Assembly: GCA_903927605.1 (NCBI GenBank)
Contig: CAIYNT010000074.1
Span: 1 to 19,293, forward strand
Origin: an uncultured Holophagaceae bacterium
Lineage (GTDB): Bacteria; Acidobacteriota; Holophagae; Holophagales; Holophagaceae
Direction: 5' to 3'
Length of the DNA stretch: 19,293 nucleotides
The position numbers and the translations under genes are program-made. The stretch's first letter is position 1, and each line of letters opens with the position of its first letter. Below, one piece after another: positions 7,357-14,106 of this stretch. Below the pieces are notes generated by a model that did not search any database, was not told the DNA's origin, and saw nothing but the letters and a program-made list of their open reading frames with translations.

Positions 7357-7743
7357 GGATTCCAATCGGGCCCCCTTCTCGATCAGGAGTTCGCGCAGCA
7401 CGGACCGATGGCAGTGCGCTTCGTTCTCGCAGTAGCAGCCCACCGAGAAGTTGCTTTGGTGGGACAGCGCCGCGAGCAGTTCGATGGCATGACTGTTCTC
7501 AGGGCTGGCCATTTCGGCCCGGTATTTTTTGGTGAAGGCAGCCCACTGTGCGGGGGTCGCGGCCTCCTGGCCCAGCTTCATGGTCTCTGGACTCGGTGCC
7601 AGGTTGGGAAACCACACATCGTACCAATTTTGCGCTGCGAATTCGGCCTTGGGCACGCCGCGCGGCGGACGGCGAACCGTTCCGATGCGGAGGCCTTCGT
7701 CCCCCACCCGTGGGTTACCAAGCCGGATGACACGCATGACCAT
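7351..7743 (-). CDS. DUF488-family protein
   Basis: A 130-residue protein of the DUF488 family. Visible features are RIGTVRRPPRGVPK near the N-terminus, WYDVWFPNLAP, a helical middle, and the family's C-terminal GCYCENEAHCHRSVLRELL block, whose cysteine/histidine cluster is typical. The function is not established experimentally; a nucleic-acid or stress-related enzyme role has been suggested. A GGGAG ribosome-binding site precedes the ATG. Its stop codon lies in a GTCAGGC box, suggesting it was once an integron cassette. Confidence 0.85.
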   Translation of the reverse strand: MVMRVIRLGNPRVGDEGLRIGTVRRPPRGVPKAEFAAQNWYDVWFPNLAPSPETMKLGQEAATPAQWAAFTKKYRAEMASPENSHAIELLAALSHQSNFSVGCYCENEAHCHRSVLRELLIEKGARLESA

Positions 7744-7790
7744 GATTTGCTCCCTTCTGGGACCCCCAGCCTTTGAAGCTGCATCATGCC

Positions 7791-7814
7791 ACTCGGGAAC
7801 ACAAGAGCCCGAGT
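7791..7814 (-). terminator. Hairpin downstream of exported-protein gene
   Basis: A perfect 7-bp inverted repeat (ACTCGGG 7,791-7,797 and CCCGAGT 7,808-7,814, 10-nt loop) lies 35 bp beyond the stop of the gene at 7,849-8,328. It lacks a T-tract, so an intrinsic terminator is only a possibility. The box GTTGGAC (7,843-7,849) next to that gene's stop also fits the attC core consensus, but no convincing partner box was found. Confidence 0.25.
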
Positions 7815-7848
7815 CCCTCCCTTGTCGGGACCGGTCGCAGGCGTTGGA

Positions 7849-8328
7849 CTATTTAAGGACGCTCTTCTCGAAGGTGGTGACAATTTCGGCGGCCACAAAC
7901 GGATAGACCTCCTCAGTGGAAAGGTGGCGGGGGCCGACCCCTTCCACCTGGACCAGTTCCACGTTTTCCCCAGATGGTGCCTGAATGCTGAATTCGACGA
8001 CGAAGGTCCCAGTCCGCTTCTCCACCCGGACCACCGCTACATTCAGATGGAACGGGCTGTTGGCACGAATGATCCCCTTCAGGGAACCTTCCAGGGCAGC
8101 GGCGAATACCCATGCACGCTCCTCTGCTTTCCAGGCAATCCGGCCATCCCAGGACACTCCCCGCTCACGGTCGAAGGCTGGCGGGAAAAGGCGGACGGCA
8201 TCCTTTGAATCAGGAACCAGGTGCTTCGGGCAACACGCGGCCGGGGCAGTATCAGGCGAGCACTTGGCCGACAGCCCCGGTCCGCCTAGGCCTAGGAAGG
8301 GGATCAGGAGGTAGAGGAGCTTTTTCAC
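7849..8328 (-). CDS. Exported protein, unknown function
   Basis: A 159-residue protein with a clear signal peptide (MKKLLYLLIPFLGLGGPGLSA, cleavage probably near residue 21), so it is periplasmic or outer-membrane associated. The mature part begins with a cysteine-rich stretch (KCSPDTAPAACC), then a likely beta-rich domain (AWVFAAALEGSLKGIIRANSPFHLNVAVVRVEKRTGTFVVEFSIQ). The start is a GTG with GGAGG seven bases upstream. I do not recognise a family. Three hairpins (8,396-8,515) lie upstream. Confidence 0.65.
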   Translation of the reverse strand: MKKLLYLLIPFLGLGGPGLSAKCSPDTAPAACCPKHLVPDSKDAVRLFPPAFDRERGVSWDGRIAWKAEERAWVFAAALEGSLKGIIRANSPFHLNVAVVRVEKRTGTFVVEFSIQAPSGENVELVQVEGVGPRHLSTEEVYPFVAAEIVTTFEKSVLK

Positions 8329-8395
8329 GGCATTTCCTCCAGGGTTGACCGGCTGCGAACTATCCTTGAAAGGCAGAACGGCTGAATAGGGTTGC

Positions 8396-8515
8396 GAAGT
8401 CCGATCCTGGGGACTTCATGGCCTATCGACAGATCGGCGCGATGCGTGAGTTGTAGGCACAACTTTCTATCAGAGCAAGGCCCCTGGCGACCTGGCCGCC
8501 GAGGTGGCCAGGTCG
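8396..8515. repeat. Three consecutive hairpins in intergenic DNA
   Basis: Perfect inverted repeats: GAAGTCC 8,396-8,402 with GGACTTC 8,411-8,417; AGTTGT-AGGC-ACAACT around 8,449-8,464; and CGACCTGGCC 8,488-8,497 with GGCCAGGTCG 8,506-8,515. They fill the gap between the exported-protein gene and the membrane-protein gene. None is followed by a T-tract. They may be terminator or RNA structures, or relics of recombination sites. Confidence 0.55.
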
Positions 8516-8579
8516 GCCGCGACCGGATGAAGGGGTCCAACCCAGGGTCACGCGTATCCGGGCAGGAGCGGGCCGGGCC

Positions 8580-8996
8580 TCAGGCCAGGTCGAAGATCGT
8601 CCCGCCCTTGGCGGCCGCGGCTTCGAGCAGCCCGAGCCAGGCCTCGTCCCGTCGGTGCACCTTCACATAGCGGGTGAAGCTCCAGGCGGTAGCGGCCAGG
8701 CAGATCAAGGCCAGGAGGGCCAAGCCCAGGCGGCCCTCCATCGCGTGGGGAAGGCTCATGGGCAGGAAGGCCGCCCCAGCCCCCAACGCCAGGCCTGCCA
8801 GCAGGGCCTTCCAGCCCCGCCTCCTCAGGGGCGCCAGGTCGCGCTCAGCGATGGCCCGCCGGAGATTCGCGAGGAAATCCAGCTGCTCATCCCGGTTGAG
8901 GGCTCCCCGCGCCTGCTCGAGGCCCAGCTTTTCCAGTTCCTGGGTCAGTTCCCCGGAATAGTCGTCGAGTTCAGAAACCCTTGATCGGAGTGTCAT
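8580..8996 (-). CDS. Two-TM membrane protein, unknown function
   Basis: A 138-residue protein. Residues 5-55 are charged and probably helical (SELDDYSGELTQELEKLGL...QLDFLANLRRAIAERD). Two hydrophobic segments follow at about 63-81 and 89-108, then a C-terminal cytoplasmic tail. The ATG at 8996 has GGAGG about seven bases upstream. The N-terminal charged helix followed by a transmembrane hairpin resembles small sensor or permease-associated membrane proteins, but no family can be named. The stop codon reads GCC-TGA-G, close to an attC R'' box, but no partner site is clear. Confidence 0.65.
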   Translation of the reverse strand: MTLRSRVSELDDYSGELTQELEKLGLEQARGALNRDEQLDFLANLRRAIAERDLAPLRRRGWKALLAGLALGAGAAFLPMSLPHAMEGRLGLALLALICLAATAWSFTRYVKVHRRDEAWLGLLEAAAAKGGTIFDLA

Positions 8997-9485
8997 CCTA
9001 CGCCTCCGTCCTGAGCAAGGTGGGGTCATTACCGAGTGCCCCTGCCGCCCTGCACCCAGAAATCTAAGCCCTCCTGGCGAGAATGCCGGCACATCTCCTG
9101 ATCGGCTGAAAAGGGACCCCCGGATCGGATGGATCGCCGAGGATCCACCTTTCCGGTGCCCTAGCCACGCCTCGGGCCTCTGTGAGGTGGGAACTTGCCC
9201 GGAATAGGCCTGGAACCCGCCCCCACTTCCCGGCTGTGCACTTGACGGACTGTCAGGTGGGGACTGGGTTGCTCCCGTTGAACGGCTTCCTTGTGCCAGC
9301 TCGATGGCCGGCGCAGACACCACCGTGGCTGGGTCCGGGATCTATTTCCAGTCAGTACCCGGTGCGCCTCGTCAGCCAAGCCGGCACCAGCTTTCGCAAC
9401 CATCCGCCCGAGGTCCGGGTCCCATCGAGGCGACCCGGACCTGAGTGCGGGAGTGGTGGGGCGGTGCCAGGCTTAGTATCGGGAC
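8997..9485. other. 490-bp intergenic region with no convincing gene
   Basis: No reading frame here has a credible start, ribosome-binding site or recognisable protein. It holds a perfect 10-bp inverted repeat (AGGTCCGGGT 9,411-9,420 and ACCCGGACCT 9,433-9,442, 12-nt loop) 44 bp beyond the next gene's stop. It also holds a larger imperfect inverted repeat between GGAACCCGCCCCCACTT (9,212-9,228) and AGGTGGGGACTGGGTTGC near 9,255-9,272, followed by GTTGAAC (9,277-9,283). That box fits the GTTRRRY core, so this may be a decayed attC whose cassette gene has been lost. Confidence 0.4.
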
Positions 9486-9752
9486 CTACTTGCGGTCCGC
9501 CTTGGCGCGATAGGCGAGGGCCTTCCTCAACTGCTGGACGGCCTCGCGACTGGCCCGGATGGCTTCCGCCTTGTGGCCGCCGAAATCATGCGGGGCCTTC
9601 TCCATGTATGCAATGGCGTCCTCCAGTTCGTGGATGGCAGCGACGATCCGGGGATGCTCGGCAGCTTCGGATCTGGCCGACTGGGTGGCGGCTGCAAAGA
9701 CAGGGGCGGAAGCCAGAAGCACGAGACCGAGGAACAGGGGTATGCGTTTCAT
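9486..9752 (-). CDS. Small exported helical protein
   Basis: An 88-residue protein with a signal peptide (MKRIPLFLGLVLLASAPVFA, cleavage after about residue 20-21). The mature part of about 67 residues is almost wholly helical and charged (HPRIVAAIHELEDAIAYMEKAP, HKAEAIRASREAVQQLRKALAY), a hairpin of two amphipathic helices typical of small periplasmic proteins. AAGGAG lies six bases before the ATG at 9752. No specific function can be given. Confidence 0.75.
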   Translation of the reverse strand: MKRIPLFLGLVLLASAPVFAAATQSARSEAAEHPRIVAAIHELEDAIAYMEKAPHDFGGHKAEAIRASREAVQQLRKALAYRAKADRK

Positions 9753-9885
9753 GATCACTCCTTGGTGGGGGCGCACCATGCGCCAAGGTTTCCCTCCCAT
9801 AGACCACAGGACCCGGCGGAAGGTTTAGGGCCTGTTTGGATCCAGGAGAGACCGGCCTGATTGGTGAGGTCGAGCGGCCCTACCC

Positions 9886-10422
9886 TCACATCTTCTTTGA
9901 TTTGAGTTTGATTCGTTCGCCCGCAACCATGAATTCACCCCGTCCGAGATGGTGAATGGTTCGCGGAGCCTTTACCGTGGTGTCCACCCAGGCTTTGACG
10001 ACTTCCAGGACAAAGAAGCAATACTTGGGCACCATCCTGCTGTCGACCACTCGACATTCGAGATTGGCAAAACACTCGGCGATGAGCGGGGCTCCGACCA
10101 GCGAGGCGGGCCTAGCCGTGAGGCCGAACCGGTCGAACTTGTCGGTGCTGTCGCCGGAGGTGTTTCCGCAACCCACCACCTGCTCCGCCAGGTCCACGGT
10201 CGGGATGTTGATGACACATTCCCGGGTCGCCTTCAGCAGGCCAAAGGAGAAGTTGCGGTTGCTGATCACACAACCCACCAGGGGCGGTTCGAACTCCATC
10301 ATGGTGTGCCAGGACATGGCCATGATGTCCTGGCGTCCGCCGCGGGCGGTCGTGACCAGGACAACCGGCCCCGGCTCGAGCAACCCGTAGACCTTGGAGA
10401 GCGGGAGCGATTTTCTGGCCAT
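9886..10422 (-). CDS. Flavin reductase-like (FMN-binding split barrel) protein
   Basis: A 178-residue protein of the flavin reductase-like family. The N-terminus PGPVVLVTTARGGRQDIMAMSWHTMMEFEPPLVGCVIS is the usual FMN-binding half-barrel start, followed by the family's FNIP-like segment (CVINIPTVDLAEQVVGCGNTSGDSTDKF) and LECRVVDSRMVPKYCFFVLEVV. It binds FMN and may reduce free flavin or act in a two-component oxygenase; the substrate is unknown. The ribosome-binding site is weak. It borders the cassette array: its start is 62 bp from the DUF7684-like gene, with no recognisable attC between. Confidence 0.87.
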   Translation of the reverse strand: MARKSLPLSKVYGLLEPGPVVLVTTARGGRQDIMAMSWHTMMEFEPPLVGCVISNRNFSFGLLKATRECVINIPTVDLAEQVVGCGNTSGDSTDKFDRFGLTARPASLVGAPLIAECFANLECRVVDSRMVPKYCFFVLEVVKAWVDTTVKAPRTIHHLGRGEFMVAGERIKLKSKKM

Positions 10423-10483
10423 GGGGAGCGCTCCAGGTCAGCCATGATGGATCTTTGCAGGGGTTGGGGGCGGGTGGTCTTGG

Positions 10484-10975
10484 TCATGGTTTACAAAGAA
10501 GTCGGGTGAACCCGATCGGGTTTGAATAAGCCTCTATCATCTGATTTGACCATTCTGGATCTTTGAAGGAAATGCCAACCACGGCATGTGTGGTTTCTTC
10601 AAAAGCGGGATCCGGCCAGGCCGAGTTGAGGGAGAACCACAGCGCTTCAGAGAGGGGCACATCATTCTGCCAAGTGGTCATTTTCCAGGGACCAGCGGGA
10701 TGGAGAGCCAGATCCTCCAGGTCGATGAGATCGTGAACGTGCTCACAATCCGGCCCCCAGCAGCAGATGTAAGTACAACCAGCTTGAATCAGGTCCAGAG
10801 CGATGGTTTTGATCTCTTCATCGGTGGCTTCCGTTCCATCCATGGCCAGACAGGCGATGAAGTGTCCGGTGACTTCCTTGAAGACGCCGGGGGGGATTTT
10901 GTAGTGCCGAAGATGCAGGACGTAAAGGTCGCGAGAGCCGAATTCGGAGTGGCCTAGCTTTTGGGCAATCGACAT
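10484..10975 (-). CDS. DUF7684-like small protein (borderline cassette gene)
   Basis: A 163-residue soluble protein. The central block AGCTYICCWGPDCEHVHDLIDLEDL resembles the DUF7684 group of hypothetical proteins; no activity is known. Other conserved-looking parts are FIACLAMDGTEATDEEI and ALWFSLNSAWPDPAFEETTHAVVGIS. Its ATG is only 7 bp after the GCCTGAC core box of the peptide deformylase cassette's attC (10,983-11,074), with no ribosome-binding site of its own. This is exactly the geometry of a cassette inserted downstream. No attC is recognisable at its own 3' end, so it may be the last, eroded cassette of the array or the array's junction. Confidence 0.6.
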   Translation of the reverse strand: MSIAQKLGHSEFGSRDLYVLHLRHYKIPPGVFKEVTGHFIACLAMDGTEATDEEIKTIALDLIQAGCTYICCWGPDCEHVHDLIDLEDLALHPAGPWKMTTWQNDVPLSEALWFSLNSAWPDPAFEETTHAVVGISFKDPEWSNQMIEAYSNPIGFTRLLCKP

Positions 10976-10982
10976 GGGGGCT

Positions 10983-11074
10983 GCCTGACGAATGAAGCTT
11001 GGTGGCGGAAACGGAACTTAGGATGAGGACACCAGCCAATGCAGGCGGGGTCCGAGTTGAGCGGTGGGTTACGC
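10983..11074 (-). repeat. attC site M (peptide deformylase cassette)
   Basis: Bounded by GCCTGAC (10,983-10,989) and GTTACGC (11,068-11,074), 92 bp. The right arm keeps the family sequence GCAGGCGGGGTCCGAGTTGA exactly. The left arm keeps GAATGAAGCTT after the core, but its stem is changed, so folding would be poorer than in the right-hand sites. Confidence 0.82.
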
Positions 11075-11078
11075 CGGA

Positions 11079-11627
11079 TCAGATGGTGGCTTGGATGACA
11101 TAGTCGACCTGGCTTTGGAAATAGGTGGGGGCGTCGTCGAAGGCGGAACGATAGATAATGCTTCGGGAATCCAGGGCAAGGTCCGTAGCCAGGACACCCT
11201 CGAGATGATCCACCTCGTGTTGCAGGAGTTCGGACTCGGCCTGGCCCAGCTTCTCCCAGGTCTGGGACTGCCCCTCTTCGTCACGAAACCTGAGGGAGAT
11301 CGAGAGGTTGCGGCGCACCTTTACCAGGAGATCGGGAAAGCACATGCAGTCGTCCCAGAGGGTGAAGGTCTCCTGGCTGCGCCAGGTGATCACGGGGTTG
11401 ATCAGGGAATGCGTGCCCTTGCCGAAGTTGATGGAGATGAAGCGCCTGGGGATGCCGATCTGGGGCGCGGCGATCCCCCGTCCGAAGCCACGCTCGGCGC
11501 GGAAGGCGTCCAGGGCCGCCTTGAGCCGCTCGTTCTCTCGGCGGAATTCTGGATCACCGACCTCCTGGATGGGCTGGCAGACCACCCTCAAGCGAGGATC
11601 CCCGAGGGCCAGGATTCGATCACTCAT
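11079..11627 (-). CDS. Divergent peptide deformylase (cassette-borne)
   Basis: A 182-residue polypeptide deformylase, which removes the N-formyl group from nascent proteins. Motif 1 GRGIAAPQ (49-56) matches GxGxAAxQ, and motif 3 QHEVDHLEG provides the two metal histidines and catalytic glutamate (HEVDH 137-141). Motif 2, usually EGCLS, reads DDCMC (92-96): the metal-binding Cys94 is kept, but its neighbours are changed. Metal chemistry should therefore be possible, with altered substrate pocket or inhibitor response. The stop lies just beyond attC M. Upstream is eroded attC L, 24 bp from the ATG. Housekeeping def genes are rarely found in cassettes, so this is probably an accessory copy. Confidence 0.9.
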   Translation of the reverse strand: MSDRILALGDPRLRVVCQPIQEVGDPEFRRENERLKAALDAFRAERGFGRGIAAPQIGIPRRFISINFGKGTHSLINPVITWRSQETFTLWDDCMCFPDLLVKVRRNLSISLRFRDEEGQSQTWEKLGQAESELLQHEVDHLEGVLATDLALDSRSIIYRSAFDDAPTYFQSQVDYVIQATI

Positions 11628-11650
11628 GCTTGTCTTTCATCATGTGCGCG

Positions 11651-11775
11651 AACTGACGGGGAAAGTCGACCAGACCCGGCGGCGAGCTGGGTGCGTGGAG
11701 CGGGACGGGAAGCGAGAGGTTCATGGAAAGCGAAAGGCCAGAGTGGTCGGGTCCGAGTGGAACGAGAGGGGCCAA
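11651..11775 (-). repeat. Eroded attC site L (DHCW cupin cassette)
   Basis: A 125-bp segment aligning with the family: AACTGAC (11,651-11,657) replaces GCCTAAC, and after 7 bp comes GTCGACCAGACCCGGC (the usual position of GTTAACCGGCCCCGCC). The right arm TCGGGTCCGAGTGGAACGAG is followed by GGGCCAA where GTTAGGC is expected. Spacing and stem fit and both core boxes have decayed, so it is probably inactive. Confidence 0.6.
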
Positions 11776-11779
11776 ACCA

Positions 11780-12109
11780 TCAGTCGACAATGAAGAGCTT
11801 TGCCCCGGTCTCGGTATACGACCGGTGAGGTTCGGCGTTGTCTGCAACTTGATAGCTCATGCCAGGCTTGAGTATGAACCTGCGACCATCCTGAAGCTCG
11901 GTGTGCAGTTCACCATCGATGCACAACAGGATGTGGCCTTTGGTGCACCAGTGGTCCGCCAGATAGCCCGGCGTGTATTCAACCATGCGCACGCGGATGG
12001 CCCCGAATTGCTGCGTACACCAATAGGCCAAGCCGCTCTCGCCTTTGTGCTCGGTGCGCTGGATCTGCGCCCAGTCAGTGGTGCCAAACGGGATGGCGGA
12101 CATTTGCAT
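11780..12109 (-). CDS. DHCW-motif cupin-fold protein
   Basis: A 109-residue single-domain cupin. The block GYLADHWCTKGHILLCIDGELHTELQDGRRFILKPGMSYQVADNAEPHRSYTETGAKLFIVD matches the family named for a D-H-C-W motif (here D-H-W-C). It has the usual cupin glycine turns (GELHTEL, LKPGMSY) and a second histidine in EPHRS. The function of the family is unknown; metal binding is plausible. The ATG at 12109 is preferred over a GTG six bases upstream because of the GGGAA spacing. The start lies 22 bp from attC K. Confidence 0.85.
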   Translation of the reverse strand: MQMSAIPFGTTDWAQIQRTEHKGESGLAYWCTQQFGAIRVRMVEYTPGYLADHWCTKGHILLCIDGELHTELQDGRRFILKPGMSYQVADNAEPHRSYTETGAKLFIVD

Positions 12110-12130
12110 GGTCACGTTCCCAGGAAGGGG

Positions 12131-12226
12131 GCCTAACGGAAAAGATTAACCGGACCGGCCGCAACGTGGCGATGATTTCGGGCTCTGGTCGTCCGTGCCA
12201 GGTCCCGGTTGTACGAAGGGTCAGAC
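12131..12226 (-). repeat. attC site K (RidA cassette)
   Basis: Bounded by GCCTAAC (12,131-12,137) and GTCAGAC (12,220-12,226), 96 bp. In cassette sense the arms ACCGGGACC and GGTCCGGTT pair with one extra-helical G, the attC hallmark. The loop is unrelated to the 124-bp family, so this cassette came from a different attC lineage. The RidA stop codon TGA is bases 4-6 of the R'' box. Confidence 0.85.
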
Positions 12227-12613
12227 GTCGGTTTCGGCGACACAATCAGCTTCGAGCTCTACTAGCCACTCTCGATTGATGAAGCCCTTCACTTCGACGA
12301 AGGTGCATACGGGTCGGATGCTTGAGAACAGCTCGCCGTGGGCCCGTGCAGCCTCTTCCCAGCGCGAAATATCGGTGAGCATGACGCGTGTGCGAATGAC
12401 TGTTTCCAGCGTGAACCCGGCATCTGCAATGGCCTGGGCAACTATTTCCAAACAGCGCTTTGTTTGACCGTAGACATCACCGGGTGCCGCGACACCGCCT
12501 CCAGGAGCGATGGGGGCGGTTCCGGCTATGGCCAAGAATCGACCGACTCCTACGGCGCGGGAGAACCCGATGCGGGGTTCGAGGGGTGAACCGGAAGAAA
12601 CATTCTTGCGCAT
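12221..12613 (-). CDS. RidA/YjgF-family protein (cassette-borne)
   Basis: A 130-residue RidA (YjgF/YER057c/UK114) protein, a family that hydrolyses reactive enamine/imine intermediates or acts in related deaminations. Conserved segments: GFSRAVGVGRFLAIAGTAPIAP, DVYGQTKRCLEIVAQAIADAGFTLETVIRTRVMLTDISRW and RPVCTFVEVKGFINREWLVELEADCVA. The arginine that binds carboxylates in canonical RidA (in 'VRTTVYVxD') corresponds to R in VIRTRVMLTD. The C-terminal ELEADCVA follows the family E-x-E-A pattern. Its start is 15 bp from attC J, and its stop is inside attC K. Confidence 0.92.
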   Translation of the reverse strand: MRKNVSSGSPLEPRIGFSRAVGVGRFLAIAGTAPIAPGGGVAAPGDVYGQTKRCLEIVAQAIADAGFTLETVIRTRVMLTDISRWEEAARAHGELFSSIRPVCTFVEVKGFINREWLVELEADCVAETDV

Positions 12614-12627
12614 GGGTGAGCTCCGAG

Positions 12628-12709
12628 GCCTAACAAGGGTAGCTGACCGGCCCCACCTGCATCGGGGGGCTTATCCCTGGGCGGGGCCGTTCTCAATGAA
12701 GGGGACGAA
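12628..12709 (-). repeat. Partly eroded attC site J, merged with the cupin gene 3' end
   Basis: The core GCCTAAC (12,628-12,634) is intact. Arms CGGCCCC (12,648-12,654) and GGGGCCG (12,683-12,689) form the stem, and the far box is GGACGAA instead of GTTAGGC at the right spacing. The cupin stop codon TAA (12,671) lies in the loop, so the last residues ENGPAQG are encoded by the attC arm itself. Confidence 0.5.
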
Positions 12710-13027
12710 ATCGTATTCACCCATTCCCTGGAGGTTGAGAAAGGTCGCTGAACACGACCCCGGATTGGTGACCAGATGAGGCCGCAGGGGCGGGATGGAG
12801 AACGAATTGCTGGGGCCCAACTCGACCACCTCCTCGGGATCCCGAAGGGAGATGCGAATGTGGCCTTCCAGGACATAGAAAGTATCTTGAATGGCGTTGT
12901 GATAGTGCCAGGGAACGCTTTGGCTCGGTGATATCCGCAATTCGTTGATGCGAAATCCTGGTCGACTGGCATGGGTGGTTTTGTATTCGACCTGATAGTT
13001 CGGCGGTGGATTGCTGGTCGGTTGCAT
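12671..13027 (-). CDS. Cupin-domain protein (cassette-borne)
   Basis: A 118-residue one-domain cupin. Metal-binding motif 1 is visible as VPWHYHNAIQDTFYVLEGHIRISL (H-x-H and the E-G turn), then LGPSNSFSIPPLRPHLVTN provides the motif 2 histidine in PPLRPH. The fold usually binds a divalent metal; the reaction cannot be predicted. It starts ATG with a GAGG upstream, 12 bp from the weak site I. The C-terminus runs into attC J, so the gene may have been trimmed or extended by attC decay. Confidence 0.85.
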   Translation of the reverse strand: MQPTSNPPPNYQVEYKTTHASRPGFRINELRISPSQSVPWHYHNAIQDTFYVLEGHIRISLRDPEEVVELGPSNSFSIPPLRPHLVTNPGSCSATFLNLQGMGEYDFVPFIENGPAQG

Positions 13028-13039
13028 GGAGACCTCGAC

Positions 13040-13100
13040 GCCTGGTGGGTTGCCTGAGTTCCGGCTATGGCCTTGCCGATGTGGAGTCCGACGGTCAGCC
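13040..13100 (-). repeat. Weak attC-like remnant I (thioesterase 2 cassette)
   Basis: GCCTGGT (13,040-13,046) and GTCAGCC (13,094-13,100) bound 61 bp. GAGTTCCGGC and GAGTCCG sit near where the arms should be, but pairing is poor. The thioesterase stop TGA falls on bases 4-6 of the R'' box, as in better sites. Position between two cassette genes is the main support. Confidence 0.35.
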
Positions 13101-13508
13101 CTCGCCGCGCGGCGGGATGGAGTAGGTGCCTACGACGTGTGCCACCGATTCAGTTGTGTCTTCTGAGTACAGCGAAACCTCGCCGACTGCGAGCGACTTG
13201 CCCACCTTCATGAGCTTGCAGACGGCGACGATGCTCTTGTTCGCAGTTGGCTTTCTCAAAAAGTTGATGGTGAGGCTGGTGGTCACGGCCAGGGGGACGA
13301 TGCCAATTTCACCGAGAATGGCGACGTACAGTGCCACATCCGCTACGCCCATGAGCACTGGACCAGAGACTGTCCCACCCGGTCGCAATTCCTCCAGGCC
13401 AACTTCGTGCGTCACGGTGGCGCCACGATTCCCAACCGCCTGGACTACGCACTTCGTTTGCGGAAACTCGGTGGCGATGAATGCTGCGACTTCTGCCAGG
13501 GTCGCCAT
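13095..13508 (-). CDS. PaaI-like hotdog-fold thioesterase 2 (cassette-borne)
   Basis: A 137-residue hotdog-fold protein of the PaaI/DUF4442-like thioesterase group, which hydrolyses acyl-CoA thioesters. The helix region LRPGGTVSGPVLMGVADVALYVAILGEIG is the usual active-site stretch, although the HGG signature is replaced by SGPVLMGVAD. SLTINFLRKPTANKSIVAVCKLMKVGKSLAVGEVSLYSED forms the strand pair. The ATG at 13508 is chosen because AAGGAG lies 7 bases upstream; a GTG further up is too near that site. It is adjacent to a second thioesterase cassette; the two differ widely, so they are independent acquisitions rather than a recent duplication. Confidence 0.82.
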   Translation of the reverse strand: MATLAEVAAFIATEFPQTKCVVQAVGNRGATVTHEVGLEELRPGGTVSGPVLMGVADVALYVAILGEIGIVPLAVTTSLTINFLRKPTANKSIVAVCKLMKVGKSLAVGEVSLYSEDTTESVAHVVGTYSIPPRGEG

Positions 13509-13524
13509 GAGCACACTCCTTGAA

Positions 13525-13647
13525 ACCTAAGGAAAGAAGCTGGCCGGGCCGGCCGGCACCGGGGCTCGAGATGAAGCCGGGGAATCGAGAAGATGGGAGA
13601 ACACGGAGGCAGTGCAGGCAGGGGCTGAGCAGAACGGAGGGTCAGGT
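13525..13647 (-). repeat. Degenerate attC site H (thioesterase 1 cassette)
   Basis: 123 bp between ACCTAAG (13,525-13,531) and GTCAGGT (13,641-13,647). Although mutated, it aligns along its length with the right-hand family, including GAAGCTGGCCGG, GATGAAGCCGGGGAA, GAGAAGATGGGAGA and AGTGCAGGCAGGGGCTGAG. The changed first base of the R' core (CTTAGGT in cassette sense) should impair recombination. Confidence 0.78.
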
Positions 13648-13656
13648 TGTCCGGGT

Positions 13657-14088
13657 TCACTTCCCTTCCCGGGGCTTCACTATTGCCAAGGTGACTGTAG
13701 CTTTCGATACAAGACGAGACTCACCAGCCGTTCCACAGAACACTTCTGACTCTACTACCGTCAAAGTGGAACCCGCCTTGAGGACTTTGGCAACACATGC
13801 CAGCTGGCTGCCTTTTGCGGACCGCAGCAGGTTGATCTTGAACTCGGCTGAAAGAACATACTGGCCCGGCTCAATCAACGTCGCTGCGGCAGCGCCAGCA
13901 GTGGTATCGGCGACAGTGGCTTGGACCCCCGCGTGAACATATCCATCCTGCTGAAGGTGCCGCTCTGTCAGGACCAAGGACGTCCGGCATTCACCTGGTG
14001 CTACTGAATCCAAGCGAACCCCAAGGTCCCTGGTGAATGGCGCCGACAAGAATATCCGCTCGACCTCGCTCTTATTTAAGCTACTCAT
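13657..14088 (-). CDS. PaaI-family acyl-CoA thioesterase 1 (cassette-borne)
   Basis: A 143-residue hotdog-fold thioesterase of the PaaI family. The signature helix reads QDGYVHAGVQATVADTTAGAAAATLI (compare G-xxHGG-xx-LAD-xxG), with D in VADT as the expected catalytic acid. It is followed by EFKINLLRSAKGSQLACVAKVLKAGSTLTVVESEVF. The ATG at 14088 is chosen because AAGGGG sits at proper spacing; a GTG two codons earlier overlaps that site. Its stop is 10 bp beyond attC H. Confidence 0.88.
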   Translation of the reverse strand: MSSLNKSEVERIFLSAPFTRDLGVRLDSVAPGECRTSLVLTERHLQQDGYVHAGVQATVADTTAGAAAATLIEPGQYVLSAEFKINLLRSAKGSQLACVAKVLKAGSTLTVVESEVFCGTAGESRLVSKATVTLAIVKPREGK

Positions 14089-14106
14089 TTTCACCCCTTG
14101 TGCAGC

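Noticed and set aside
8457..8585. GCACAAC ... CTCAGGC as an eroded 129-bp attC for the membrane-protein gene
   Set aside because: The stop fits the R'' position, but the arms do not pair and the boxes are poor, so it was not listed as a site.
10423..10483. Possible attC between the flavin reductase and the DUF7684-like gene
   Set aside because: GTCAGCC (10,438) and GTCATGG (10,483) face the same way, and no paired stem can be drawn.
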